Below the pieces are notes generated by a model. The model ran no database searches, was not told the origin of the DNA, and saw only the letters and a list, made by a program, of their open reading frames with translations. A DNA stretch of 39,377 nt, taken from IMG/VR virus record IMGVR_UViG_3300038701_002047, positions 1 through 39,377 of that record. The stretch is one strand, 5' to 3'. The position numbers and the translations under genes are program-made. Shown here piece by piece: positions 7,193 to 14,011 of the stretch (its first letter is position 1; each line of letters starts with the position of its first letter). Source of the DNA: a virus.

Positions 7193-9412
7193 ATGGGTCA
7201 AAGGTTAAACGTATTTCTTAGTGGTGGAACTGGTCAAATAACATTAGACCCGGAACCGGATGCTGATGGGTTTTATAACTCCGTTGGTTCGGTAGATATT
7301 ACACTAACTTTGGATTCAGGGTTTACCTTTGTCAACTGGACCGAAAACGGGGTTGAAATTAGTACGTCAACTACTTTCACCTTTACATTTTCCCGTTCGG
7401 ATGCTACTATTGTAGCCAATGCAACAGGATCATCTACTGCGGATTATACGTACGGTCTTAGATTATGGGCTGAATACGTTGACGATCAAAATAGAAAAAG
7501 CCGATTAGAAATTGAGGAAAAGAATTGGGGGGGTAGTGATCAGGAAGTTGATGTAAAAAATGTTAGTTACCACATTGGAACCAATGACAATTTCCCGGAT
7601 GAAATATTCCTTACCTCCCGGCTGGAATGGGATTTTCAGATAATTAAAAACTTTCCTGCTTTAGATTTTCTCCTTACACTTGACCCTAGAAAATTCAGGG
7701 TTAAGTGGTATCGAAATTATACCAATTCTTCAACCTACGACTTTTACTGGGTCGGTTATTTAAAAACTGAATTCCTTGAAAGGGTCGAATACAGAACAAC
7801 TTATGATATTTCCGTCGTTGCTACGGATGGGATTAGTGATTTTAATGGCTATCTCACTCCTATTACTGCTATTCCTTTTGATAGTGCTATGAGCGTGATC
7901 GCTTCCATTATCAATAATTCATTTAAAGATGGCCTTCCTATTAGTGAATCGGTCAGGGTTTTTGAAACCAGAATGAATGATGGTGATAATGATAGCTTAT
8001 TCAATCAGTTTACGGTCAATCCTGAATGCCTTATCGAGGATGATGTAAGGTTTGAACAGGAAGGTTCATTGATAACATATAACCCTGGGAAACCTTTGTT
8101 AGGTGCCTTAGAAGTGATGCTTTCAAGTTGGATATGTAGGGTGTTTCAGTGGAATGGAGTTTGGTACATTATCCGGGTTTGGGAATATACAGGAAGTAAT
8201 ATTTACTTGGCTGATTACGACAATACCGGAACCAAAACAGGTAATACGGTTCTTTCAAACGATCAATTTTTTAGCTGTATCGGTAATCCTGTACGAAGGG
8301 GTGAAGCTGGTTTTACCCGTTTTAATACTTCTTTAAAACTTGGTTCTATTGCCAGACCTGAAAGCCGTACAATAATAGAAGATGATTTTGGTGTATTGAG
8401 TTGGGGCAATCCAAGGCCGGGAAGGCGGGCAAGTGATCCGGCCATTGTGGGGAATGTTCTGAAAAAATGGGATTACATTAACGCTATTGTTTTTGATGGC
8501 AGCCGAGGTTCTGAATATGCGGGAGTGGAACGGGCATTTGATGAAGGAACTACTAATTATTTCCCTCGTTTTTGGGGAACAGCTAATGGTGAAGCAGATC
8601 CTAATTTGTCTTGCATAAGTTGGCGAAGTAATCAATACAGAAGTGCGGTAGCTGATGCTGATACGATAAGTATTAACATGAAATTTAGGGTAAAGCGAAG
8701 AGGTAAAGATGATCCTGACTTTCCACCACCCGGTACACATTCAGTTCCTTTGCAAGTTAAAATAGGAACTCAATATCTAACCTGGGATGGAGACACAACT
8801 TTCACATGGTCAGGCACCCCAAGTTATATTTTCTTTCCTTCTGATAATGCAAACAAATGGAACATAGTTAATATTAAGGATATTGTTGCTCCTGAAAGTG
8901 CAGACGTGGAATTATCCTTATGTCAATTGGTCACAATATCAGGCGACAGACATAGATTTTGTTTAGATTGGGAGGATGTAAACATTAACCTATCCCGGAA
9001 TGATTCTCTTTCATACAAGGAAGTAAAAGCAAAGGCCGTAACCGATTCACCCCACTCTAAAGTTTTTGATCATAGAGAAACTTACATAGGTGATGCAATC
9101 ACTAATCTATCAAGTTCTGCAATCGTTCTAAAGGACGTGGCCGATGATCCTGTTTCTGAAAATTGGGGCCGGGACACAGTATTAGATGAATCAGAACCTT
9201 TGCTTTCAATTGTTCTTTCTGACTTGGTAAACATTTTCGGGAAAAACAATTATTCACTAACGGCTAAGATCAAAGAATCGGAGGCAGGTAAAGGGATTGA
9301 TTTTCGTAAAGGGTTATTGTATAGTGGTAAAGAATTTGTTCTTACCTCCGCTTCCCTCGATGATCGTTCCGGGATTTGGGAAATTCAAGCTTTTCAATTA
9401 GAAGAGGAATAA
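7193..9412 (+). CDS. Tail tip/baseplate protein with N-terminal InlB-like repeat
   Basis: The 739 aa protein begins with one bacterial (InlB B-type) repeat, residues about 5-80 ('LSGGTGQITLDPEPD...GFTFVNWTENGVEIS...ATIVANA'), like those at the end of the 37221 protein. The rest ('YVDDQNRKSRLEIEEKNWGG', 'SRLEWDFQIIKNFPALDFL', 'GYLKTEFLER', 'PLLGALEVMLSSWICRVFQWNGVWYIIRVWEY') resembles the large protein that usually follows the tape measure in Bacteroidota siphoviruses, likely a distal tail/baseplate hub component. Exact role is inferred from position. It starts 4 nt after a TAACTTTG box. Its stop overlaps the next ATG (TAATG at 9410-9414). Confidence 0.65.
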   Translation: MGQRLNVFLSGGTGQITLDPEPDADGFYNSVGSVDITLTLDSGFTFVNWTENGVEISTSTTFTFTFSRSDATIVANATGSSTADYTYGLRLWAEYVDDQNRKSRLEIEEKNWGGSDQEVDVKNVSYHIGTNDNFPDEIFLTSRLEWDFQIIKNFPALDFLLTLDPRKFRVKWYRNYTNSSTYDFYWVGYLKTEFLERVEYRTTYDISVVATDGISDFNGYLTPITAIPFDSAMSVIASIINNSFKDGLPISESVRVFETRMNDGDNDSLFNQFTVNPECLIEDDVRFEQEGSLITYNPGKPLLGALEVMLSSWICRVFQWNGVWYIIRVWEYTGSNIYLADYDNTGTKTGNTVLSNDQFFSCIGNPVRRGEAGFTRFNTSLKLGSIARPESRTIIEDDFGVLSWGNPRPGRRASDPAIVGNVLKKWDYINAIVFDGSRGSEYAGVERAFDEGTTNYFPRFWGTANGEADPNLSCISWRSNQYRSAVADADTISINMKFRVKRRGKDDPDFPPPGTHSVPLQVKIGTQYLTWDGDTTFTWSGTPSYIFFPSDNANKWNIVNIKDIVAPESADVELSLCQLVTISGDRHRFCLDWEDVNINLSRNDSLSYKEVKAKAVTDSPHSKVFDHRETYIGDAITNLSSSAIVLKDVADDPVSENWGRDTVLDESEPLLSIVLSDLVNIFGKNNYSLTAKIKESEAGKGIDFRKGLLYSGKEFVLTSASLDDRSGIWEIQAFQLEEE

Positions 9413-10788
9413 TGGCAGATATAGCTAATAAAAAATACTTTGCAATAATAGCCGATCCCGTTGCGCAACCAACATACCCAGCAACTTGGGAAACGGCAGA
9501 GTTTCCGGTAAACCCTCCATCGACTAACGGTGGCAACCTGGGGGGTATCGGCACGCCTCCTAAAATAGCTATTTGGACAAGTGAAAACACGCTGGGGGAT
9601 TCGGCCGCTTCCGATGATGGTAGTACGTTTTTTATCGATTCCAGGACATTAAGAATTAACAGTATTGATAATTTAGGTACTGAAGCTAGTAATTACCTGG
9701 TACCCGATGGTTCTGGAAATGTCAGGTTACGAACAGCGCAACAGGTTAAAAATGATTTAGGGGTAATTACCATACCTATTCCAGATGGAGTTGTCGTTAT
9801 CGGTACGGCCACGCAAACGGTTAATGATATTGAATATGGAACGGATTGGGTTTGGAGAATATCAGAAGTAGAATATTCTTTATCCGTTGCTGATACGATA
9901 AGTTTTCCGGCTGCTGCTTCCGGTGATGTAAGGATAGATTTAGTGGTAGGTGATAATACCGGGAACATTACAAGGGTTGCAGGTACTGAAGTTCCTTCAG
10001 GTGATCCGGTTGTCGCTCCTTCTGTGCCTGTTAATTCCGTAGGGTTGCAAGAAATATTGGTCGATGATACAGGGATAGATACAATAACTAATTTCGCATT
10101 AGCTAATTATGTGAGGTATGATATTGACGACCAGGGATTGTCTGGTGTTCAAAAATTAAACGCTATTGAAAATATTGGAATTGGTGATTATTTTCTAAGA
10201 AAAAATGAGGACGACGAAGGGACGATATCTTTAACCACTTCTGATTTTAAGCTAACATCCACAGGGCAAGGTAATACCTCTTCTTTTTTTAGATTGTTTG
10301 ATTCTTTAGGTCTAGAACTATTTAGGGTTAACAGGCGTGGTGATGTTACTATAAGAATGTCCAGGGTGGCTTCACGTTTTACAATCTACGATTTTACAAA
10401 TACAATAAACTTTGAAGTAAATCCAAATGGACAGGTATTTCATTTGCGGTCAACAGATTCGGATAAGTCAGTTAGAAGGGACGAACTTTATATGAATTAT
10501 TCTGAAACAAATGTTACCGATGGAACTATTAATAATCTTGACATTGATGCAGGAACAAAATTAATTAAATTTACGCAAGCCGATACATTAACTGGTGTGG
10601 TTGTTGGATCAGGTAATGAAGATAGGCTTTTACGTATTTATTCTGATGGTACTACATTAACGATTAAAGATGAAGATGCTAATTCTACTGCTGTTAATAG
10701 ATTTGATTTAGGTTCTGATTTAGTAGTAAGCGACAAAGAAATTTATTCATTCATCTATACCGATTCTCGTTGGAGGCGTGTTTTATAA
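9412..10788 (+). CDS. Putative tail fibre/appendage protein
   Basis: A 458 aa beta-rich protein coupled to the tail-tip gene by TAATG overlap. Residues about 1-60 are a P/G-rich beginning ('YPATWETAEFPVNPPSTNGGNLGGIGTPPK'); the middle has fibre-like sentences such as 'YLVPDGSGNVRLRTAQQVKNDLG', and the C-terminus ('IDAGTKLIKFTQADTLTGVVVGSGNEDRLLRIYSDGTTLTIKDEDANSTAVNRFDLGSD') resembles the terminal domain of many phage fibre and structural proteins. ATG 9412 is preferred to 9376 because of the overlap pattern. It probably contacts the cell surface; no catalytic motif was seen. Confidence 0.6.
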   Translation: MADIANKKYFAIIADPVAQPTYPATWETAEFPVNPPSTNGGNLGGIGTPPKIAIWTSENTLGDSAASDDGSTFFIDSRTLRINSIDNLGTEASNYLVPDGSGNVRLRTAQQVKNDLGVITIPIPDGVVVIGTATQTVNDIEYGTDWVWRISEVEYSLSVADTISFPAAASGDVRIDLVVGDNTGNITRVAGTEVPSGDPVVAPSVPVNSVGLQEILVDDTGIDTITNFALANYVRYDIDDQGLSGVQKLNAIENIGIGDYFLRKNEDDEGTISLTTSDFKLTSTGQGNTSSFFRLFDSLGLELFRVNRRGDVTIRMSRVASRFTIYDFTNTINFEVNPNGQVFHLRSTDSDKSVRRDELYMNYSETNVTDGTINNLDIDAGTKLIKFTQADTLTGVVVGSGNEDRLLRIYSDGTTLTIKDEDANSTAVNRFDLGSDLVVSDKEIYSFIYTDSRWRRVL

Positions 10789-11219
10789 TGGTAAAAACTC
10801 AAATTTCAGATAATCCAATTCTAAAAATTAGTAGATTTGTGGAGGTGCTACGGATTGAATACTTAGACTTTGTAAACAAAGAAGCTAAGATTCTCTTCAA
10901 ATTGTCGCATCAAAGTAAAGGAATTGATATTGGCCTAAATAAAGAAACATGGGTTACCATTTCCAATAAAAACAAGGTTACTGATTCCGGTATTGTAGTC
11001 AATACTAAAAATCTAAAACCGGTTAAAATAAAGGAAAAGGATAAGCCGGAACGGGAAGAAACACCACAGGAATACAAAGACCGGTTAAAGCAAATGGAAA
11101 AGGCCGGCCATAGTGAATTTGACTTTTGGTGGGAAAACGGAAAAGATCAGAATTTGGAACATGCCTTAACAAATGGTATATTATTACTGGACACTTTAAA
11201 GCACTTTGATAATGAGTAA
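10788..11219 (+). CDS. Hypothetical protein in tail operon
   Basis: The 143 aa product starts MVKTQISDNPILKISRF and contains a Lys/Glu-rich linker ('KIKEKDKPEREETPQEYKDRLKQMEK') and an acidic C-terminus. Family not recognised. It overlaps the fibre gene by one base (TAATG) and the next small gene by 8 nt, so it is part of the same late transcript and probably a virion or fibre-assembly protein. Confidence 0.55.
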   Translation: MVKTQISDNPILKISRFVEVLRIEYLDFVNKEAKILFKLSHQSKGIDIGLNKETWVTISNKNKVTDSGIVVNTKNLKPVKIKEKDKPEREETPQEYKDRLKQMEKAGHSEFDFWWENGKDQNLEHALTNGILLLDTLKHFDNE

Positions 11220-11382
11220 GCCAAAAATTATACTTGACGAAGTACAGCAGGAAGAAATTGAATTTTACCTTAATTCCATGCCAATTTCAGAACTTAGTAA
11301 GGTTCAACGGATTATAAAGGTCTTAAATAGAAGTCAGGCTTTACCTGATGTCGAACCTGAAAATAAAAATGAGGATGGATAG
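11212..11382 (+). CDS. Small hypothetical protein, 56 aa
   Basis: The frame starts MSKPKIILDEVQQEEIEFYL and ends ENKNEDG. It overlaps the preceding gene by 8 nt and the following membrane protein by 8-14 nt, a chain of overlaps that supports real translation. It appears helical and acidic; no function recognised. It is too short for a long-ORF scan. Confidence 0.5.
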   Translation: MSKPKIILDEVQQEEIEFYLNSMPISELSKVQRIIKVLNRSQALPDVEPENKNEDG

Positions 11383-11623
11383 TCTTATAGTTTGGTTATT
11401 ACAACAAGCGCCCGTTATAATTGTTATGGGAGTGGTGATTTATTGGTTATCAAACCGTTATTCTAAAAGCGAAGATCAAAAAAACGAACTTGCAAAAAAT
11501 GTTATTAAGTTAACGGTTGCTTATGAAAACAAGCTAGATAGGGATAACTTAAGTGATCAGGAAATCAAAGTATTGTTAATAGAAATTAGAGATGGAGTTA
11601 ATGCCTTACAGCATGAAAAATAA
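11369..11623 (+). CDS. Small membrane protein, holin candidate
   Basis: An 84 aa protein with one N-terminal transmembrane segment ('VWLLQQAPVIIVMGVVIYWL'), then a charged coiled-coil tail ('SNRYSKSEDQKNELAKNVIKLTVAYENKLDRDNLSDQE'). Size and layout resemble BhlA/UviB-type small membrane proteins annotated as holins in other phages. The start may be ATG 11369 or 11375; the latter overlaps the previous stop. Its position at the end of the tail operon is the usual place for lysis genes, but no endolysin lies next to it, so the holin role is a weak inference. Confidence 0.55.
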   Translation: MRMDSLIVWLLQQAPVIIVMGVVIYWLSNRYSKSEDQKNELAKNVIKLTVAYENKLDRDNLSDQEIKVLLIEIRDGVNALQHEK

Positions 11624-11990
11624 ATTATTCCAGGTAGCAATAGATAACGTAAGGGAACTTACGATTCGTATAAATTCGGAAAAAACCGATTTTAATACGC
11701 CTGCAAATAAATGGTGTAAGATAGTTCCTGATTCTGATTTTTCTCCGTGGGTGAAGAATATAGGTGAAAATGAACATTTAATTTATTTCCCTGAGGATTC
11801 CATAGAGTACACCCATAAAGCAGAAAACTTTTCCAAAAAAGCCACCATAAAAAGCGGTTCTATCTTAGAAAAGAATTCTGGAAAAGTGTATAATGAAGGT
11901 GATACTTTTTTGATACATCCAAACACTGAAGTTTGCCCAGTGTCGGTTGGTGGTGAAGCTTTTGCCATTGTTGATTATGTGAAGGGTTAA
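11613..11990 (+). CDS. Cupin-like small protein
   Basis: The 125 aa frame is taken from ATG 11613 (MKNKLFQVAI), overlapping the previous stop. The second half reads like a small beta-barrel: 'SIEYTHKAENFSKKATIKSGSILEKNSGKVYNEGDTFLIHPNTEVCPVSVGGEAFAIVDYV', resembling cupin-fold proteins. No complete metal-binding histidine set is visible. It is the last plus-strand gene before the convergent early region. Role in phage unknown. Confidence 0.5.
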   Translation: MKNKLFQVAIDNVRELTIRINSEKTDFNTPANKWCKIVPDSDFSPWVKNIGENEHLIYFPEDSIEYTHKAENFSKKATIKSGSILEKNSGKVYNEGDTFLIHPNTEVCPVSVGGEAFAIVDYVKG

Positions 11991-12077
11991 ACCACCCTAA
12001 AAAAAGTAAACATTTAAAAAATAATTACACTAATAATTTTAATTTACCTATTTGAATAATTGATTCTTTGCCTGTTT
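11991..12077. other. Convergent intergenic region
   Basis: Short AT-rich gap between the last late plus-strand gene and the minus-strand block. A 5-bp stem (AGGGT/ACCCT at about 11984-11999) followed by A7 is visible, but no convincing terminator with a T-tract on either strand. Confidence 0.35.
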
Positions 12078-12254
12078 CTAGTCGTTTTTTGGCTGATGGT
12101 TCTGAAATTTTTTCTCTTTTTGCGTATTCAGACTGAGTATATGGTTAAGTCTCTTAACCATATACTCAATAATTTCAAGTTCATCACCCATCATTATTTC
12201 CCCTTTCTCCAAACACTGGATAAACCTTTCTTTTATTTGAGTGCTTCTGTTCAT
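12078..12254 (-). CDS. Possible small protein, 58 aa
   Basis: The minus-strand frame starts MNRSTQIKERFIQCLEKGEI and is charged and helical ('MMGDELEIIEYMVKRLNHILS'). Family not recognised. A perfect 16-bp inverted repeat (12134-12168) lies inside it and a shorter copy of its core lies just upstream of the ATG (12265-12280), so the stretch could instead be a regulatory region. It is the last reading frame of the minus-strand block. Confidence 0.35.
   Translation of the reverse strand: MNRSTQIKERFIQCLEKGEIMMGDELEIIEYMVKRLNHILSLNTQKEKKFQNHQPKND
12134..12168. repeat. Perfect 16-bp inverted repeat, 3-nt loop
   Basis: Left arm TGAGTATATGGTTAAG (12134-12149), loop TCT, right arm CTTAACCATATACTCA (12153-12168). 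No T-tract follows on either strand, so it is not a classic terminator. The core GGTTAAGTCTCTTAAC recurs at 12265-12280, suggesting an operator or recombination signal. Confidence 0.7.
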
Positions 12255-12264
12255 GATTTTTGTT

Positions 12265-12280
12265 GGTTAAGTCTCTTAAC
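12265..12280. promoter_or_regulatory. Second copy of GGTTAAGTCTCTTAAC dyad
   Basis: Identical to 12143-12158. It lies 11 bp upstream of the minus-strand ATG at 12254, a position that would suit an operator or leader structure. Confidence 0.45.
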
Positions 12281-12295
12281 TGCGCTTAGTAAGTA

Positions 12296-12545
12296 GTTGT
12301 ACGCAATAAAAATTACTTAGTATCACGTTCCATTTGTTTACCTATTTCTATCCCAATTTGTATTAAATCACTTAAATCCCTTCCTAATGTTAAGTCCTCT
12401 GGATAATCAATATTTGCGTTCTCATCCCATTCCCCATATACTTTGCCATTATAAACTATCTCAACAGTTTCACAAGTAGCACAGTTTTTTATTTCTTTAT
12501 CTCTAAGTTCGTAGTTCATAAGTCGTAATTTTAAAAGCGTACAAC
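12296..12545. repeat. Inverted 9-bp repeats bounding a small-gene cassette
   Basis: GTTGTACGC at 12296-12304 and its exact complement GCGTACAAC at 12537-12545 flank the gene 12313-12519 and nothing else. In the gene's own direction the order is GTTGTACGC - gene - GCGTACAAC, as expected for the R' and R'' ends of attC-type sites on either side of an integron cassette. Confidence 0.5.
12313..12519 (-). CDS. Small cassette-type protein, unknown
   Basis: The 68 aa protein starts MNYELRDKEIKNCATCETVE and contains 'VYNGKVYGEWDENANIDYPEDLTLGRDLSDLIQIGIEIGKQMERDTK'. A CATC pair near residue 13 is the only motif. Family not recognised. It is enclosed by 9-bp inverted repeats, with a large imperfect hairpin just upstream (12549-12620), and reads in the same direction as two more small genes upstream, so it is probably one unit of a small-gene array. 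Confidence 0.55.
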   Translation of the reverse strand: MNYELRDKEIKNCATCETVEIVYNGKVYGEWDENANIDYPEDLTLGRDLSDLIQIGIEIGKQMERDTK

Positions 12546-12548
12546 ATT

Positions 12549-12620
12549 GTATAAAGTTAATACGCTTGTGATGGTCAGTACTTAATTTAAACGTTTGTGC
12601 AAAGCGTACTAACCTTATAC
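12549..12620 (-). repeat. attC-like long imperfect hairpin between small genes
   Basis: A 19-nt arm (12549-12567) pairs with 12602-12620 at 17 of 19 positions, with a 34-nt loop. On the minus strand both mismatches become G-T pairs, so the single-stranded or RNA form of that strand is fully paired. It spans most of the gap between the genes at 12313 and 12628. Confidence 0.55.
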
Positions 12621-12627
12621 TTTGCCG

Positions 12628-12831
12628 TTAAGGGCAAGCTTCAAAATGCGTTAAAATAGCAAAAGGATGGTTGTCATTATAACGGCAAATAGTCCCATCA
12701 TCAAATAAACATCTACAGTTTCTTGAAGAATATTTCGTAAATAAATCCGTATTATCATCAAAAGAAAGCCAGCCCTTAACAACAGGTATAGTGCATTGCT
12801 TGGTTTCCGCTTTTTTGTTATCTTTATTCAT
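12628..12831 (-). CDS. Small cassette-type protein with QCTIPV N-terminus
   Basis: A 67 aa protein with an N-terminus MNKDNKKAETKQCTIPVV, then an unrelated body with several cysteines ('SSRNCRCLFDDGTICRYNDNHPFAILTHFEACP'), possibly metal binding. The first part and upstream leader match the gene at 33335-33559: a 20-bp exact match encoding QCTIPV and a 35-bp exact match upstream of the start. The bodies differ. Function unknown; it looks like a modular accessory gene with a shared head. Confidence 0.6.
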   Translation of the reverse strand: MNKDNKKAETKQCTIPVVKGWLSFDDNTDLFTKYSSRNCRCLFDDGTICRYNDNHPFAILTHFEACP

Positions 12832-12848
12832 AATTAAAAATTTTAGTG

Positions 12849-12883
12849 TTATTAATTAAGTTCGTGCTGTAAGGTCGCAACGA
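12849..12883 (-). repeat. 35-bp exact repeat upstream of cassette gene (copy 1)
   Basis: Identical to 33577-33611, 20.7 kb away. Its central part (GTGCTGTAAGGTCGCAACG) is also related to 17303-17325. On the minus strand it contains a bulged hairpin TCGT(T)GC...GCACGA followed by an AT-rich leader to the ATG. Confidence 0.8.
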
Positions 12884-12900
12884 AATCATACAATTTGCCG

Positions 12901-13188
12901 TTAGCTCACATATTTAAAGCGAGCCTTAGTGATATGACCATATTTATCTTCCTCCAAAACTTCTTCAAGTTCATAGCCTGCTTCATCAAATAGATTGCCG
13001 TTTTCATATTCCCAACCCCAAGTTGACCATCCAGTTTTGTCGCCAGGATCTTCTTCCCATTGCTGAATAAGAATAATACGTGGGCTAACACCAAATAAAA
13101 GCAATATGGAGTCTATTGATTCATTAGTGTTTACTTCTTCTAATTTCCAGTCTCGGAGTATCTGATTTATTTTGTCTCTAATTTCCAT
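12901..13188 (-). CDS. Hypothetical protein, 95 aa
   Basis: A charged soluble protein: 'MEIRDKINQILRDWKLEEVNTNESIDSILLLFGVSPRIILIQQWEEDPGDKTGWSTWGWEYENGNLFDEAGYELEEVLEEDKYGHITKARFKYVS' style alternation of helix and strands. Not recognised. Its stop TAA is part of GCTAACGGCAAATTG, the start of the repeated boundary sequence shared with other small genes. It is the first of three small minus-strand genes after the RNA ligase. Confidence 0.55.
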   Translation of the reverse strand: MEIRDKINQILRDWKLEEVNTNESIDSILLLFGVSPRIILIQQWEEDPGDKTGWSTWGWEYENGNLFDEAGYELEEVLEEDKYGHITKARFKYVS

Positions 13189-13211
13189 ACTTCTTTTATT
13201 TGTGAACCGTT

Positions 13212-13289
13212 CTACACAATTACATTGGACGGCCTGCAGATGAATGATAGTAGGATTAGTGCGATTAGTGCGATTAGTGTGTATTTCAT
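13212..13289 (-). CDS. Possible 25-aa hydrophobic peptide
   Basis: The frame reads MKYTLIALIALILLSFICRP followed by SNVIV and stop. It begins 3 nt after the RNA ligase stop. Three tandem 9-bp repeats encode the LIALIALI core. It looks like a lone signal/membrane peptide with a cysteine at position 18; the residue before the Cys is Ile, so it is not a standard lipobox. It could be a lysis or toxin-like peptide, or a truncated lipoprotein. Confidence 0.35.
   Translation of the reverse strand: MKYTLIALIALILLSFICRPSNVIV
13254..13280. repeat. Tandem 9-bp repeat x3
   Basis: GATTAGTGC, GATTAGTGC, GATTAGTGT in direct succession. In the minus-strand frame starting at 13289 the repeat encodes repeated (L)IA units and is in phase. 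Confidence 0.75.
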
Positions 13290-13292
13290 TTT

Positions 13293-13853
13293 TTATCTTT
13301 TTATACCAAAATCTGATTTTCTTATTTTACACATTCTACCATCAGTCAAGTGATGAAATACGATTCCTTCAATATCATTTGAATTTAAAAAAGACTTTAT
13401 CCCCTCAAATGTATAATCATGAAGGTTTAAAACTTCGCCCCCATGTCTAATTAAAAAATGTCCATTTAATTTTTCAGGATTTCCATTTATTTTATTTCCG
13501 CATAATTCATACGTACCTTCCTTTAAGTCTCCAAAAACCTTTAAATTATCAAATGCTTGAAAATGGTATTTGTTAGACTTATCTGATCTTTCACAAAGTA
13601 CCCAATGAGGATGATGCCCTGTTATTTTATCTGGGCCTTGGCATGGAATACATTTAGTTTTCGGTAGCTTCCTGCCTTTTTTTAAGTCAAATCTTTTGTA
13701 AAGTTCACCATCAATAATAGCGCATGAAGTACCATCAAATTTACGAGTAGGAAATGAATACATTAAAGCCCATTCATTTTTTGGGTCAACTTCATTAATT
13801 ACAAGTCCTAAGTTTTCTGGATTCTTTTTAAATAGAGTGCTTATTTTTTTCAT
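13293..13853 (-). CDS. RNA ligase of the RLIG1/C12orf29 (DUF5565) type
   Basis: The 186 aa protein carries the nucleotidyltransferase ligase motifs: motif I KFDG at 38-41 (Lys38 expected to be adenylated), 'IEGIVFHH' at 161-168 (motif IV) and 'MCKIRKSDFG' at 174-183 (motif V). The segments 'GHHPHWVLCERSDKSNKYHF' and 'YELCGNKINGNP...HFLIRHG' match my memory of human C12orf29/RLIG1 ('HIPGWVPVE', 'ELIGTNINGNPYG', 'HLLIPHGA', 'IEGIVWH'). That family joins RNA 5'-phosphate and 3'-OH ends using ATP. A likely role is repair of tRNA or other RNA cut by host defence nucleases. It overlaps the upstream small gene by ATGA. Confidence 0.8.
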   Translation of the reverse strand: MKKISTLFKKNPENLGLVINEVDPKNEWALMYSFPTRKFDGTSCAIIDGELYKRFDLKKGRKLPKTKCIPCQGPDKITGHHPHWVLCERSDKSNKYHFQAFDNLKVFGDLKEGTYELCGNKINGNPEKLNGHFLIRHGGEVLNLHDYTFEGIKSFLNSNDIEGIVFHHLTDGRMCKIRKSDFGIKR

Positions 13854-14011
13854 AAGTGGTCATATTCAATTTCTTGCCAATTAATACCATCTCTGGTAAA
13901 TTTATTTGTCGATGTATCAATAACCATTAATCCTGTATGGTCAAAGTTATCTGGTTCATACCATTTGGTAAAATACGGTGGTGCGATTTCTTGAATTATT
14001 AGGTATCTCAT
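13850..14011 (-). CDS. Small hypothetical protein, 53 aa
   Basis: The minus-strand frame starts MRYLIIQEIAPPYFTKWYEP and ends IEYDHL. It overlaps its neighbours by ATGA at both ends (14008-14011 and 13850-13853), strong evidence of a translated operon member. No family recognised; it sits between a lipoprotein gene and the RNA ligase. Confidence 0.6.
   Translation of the reverse strand: MRYLIIQEIAPPYFTKWYEPDNFDHTGLMVIDTSTNKFTRDGINWQEIEYDHL

Noticed and set aside
8333-8740. Minus-strand 135-codon frame inside the tail-tip gene
   Set aside because: Lies fully inside a well-supported structural gene; Cys/Ser/Ile-rich composition with no start context.
12060-12296. Plus-strand 78-codon hydrophobic frame
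   Set aside because: It is antisense to the more plausible minus-strand frame and to the dyad repeats; no overlap with the late operon, no promoter and an F/L-rich composition typical of the reverse of AT-rich coding DNA.
12296-13200. CRISPR-like array
   Set aside because: Repeated elements here are few, of unequal spacing and separated by genes; no regular repeat-spacer pattern exists anywhere in the window.
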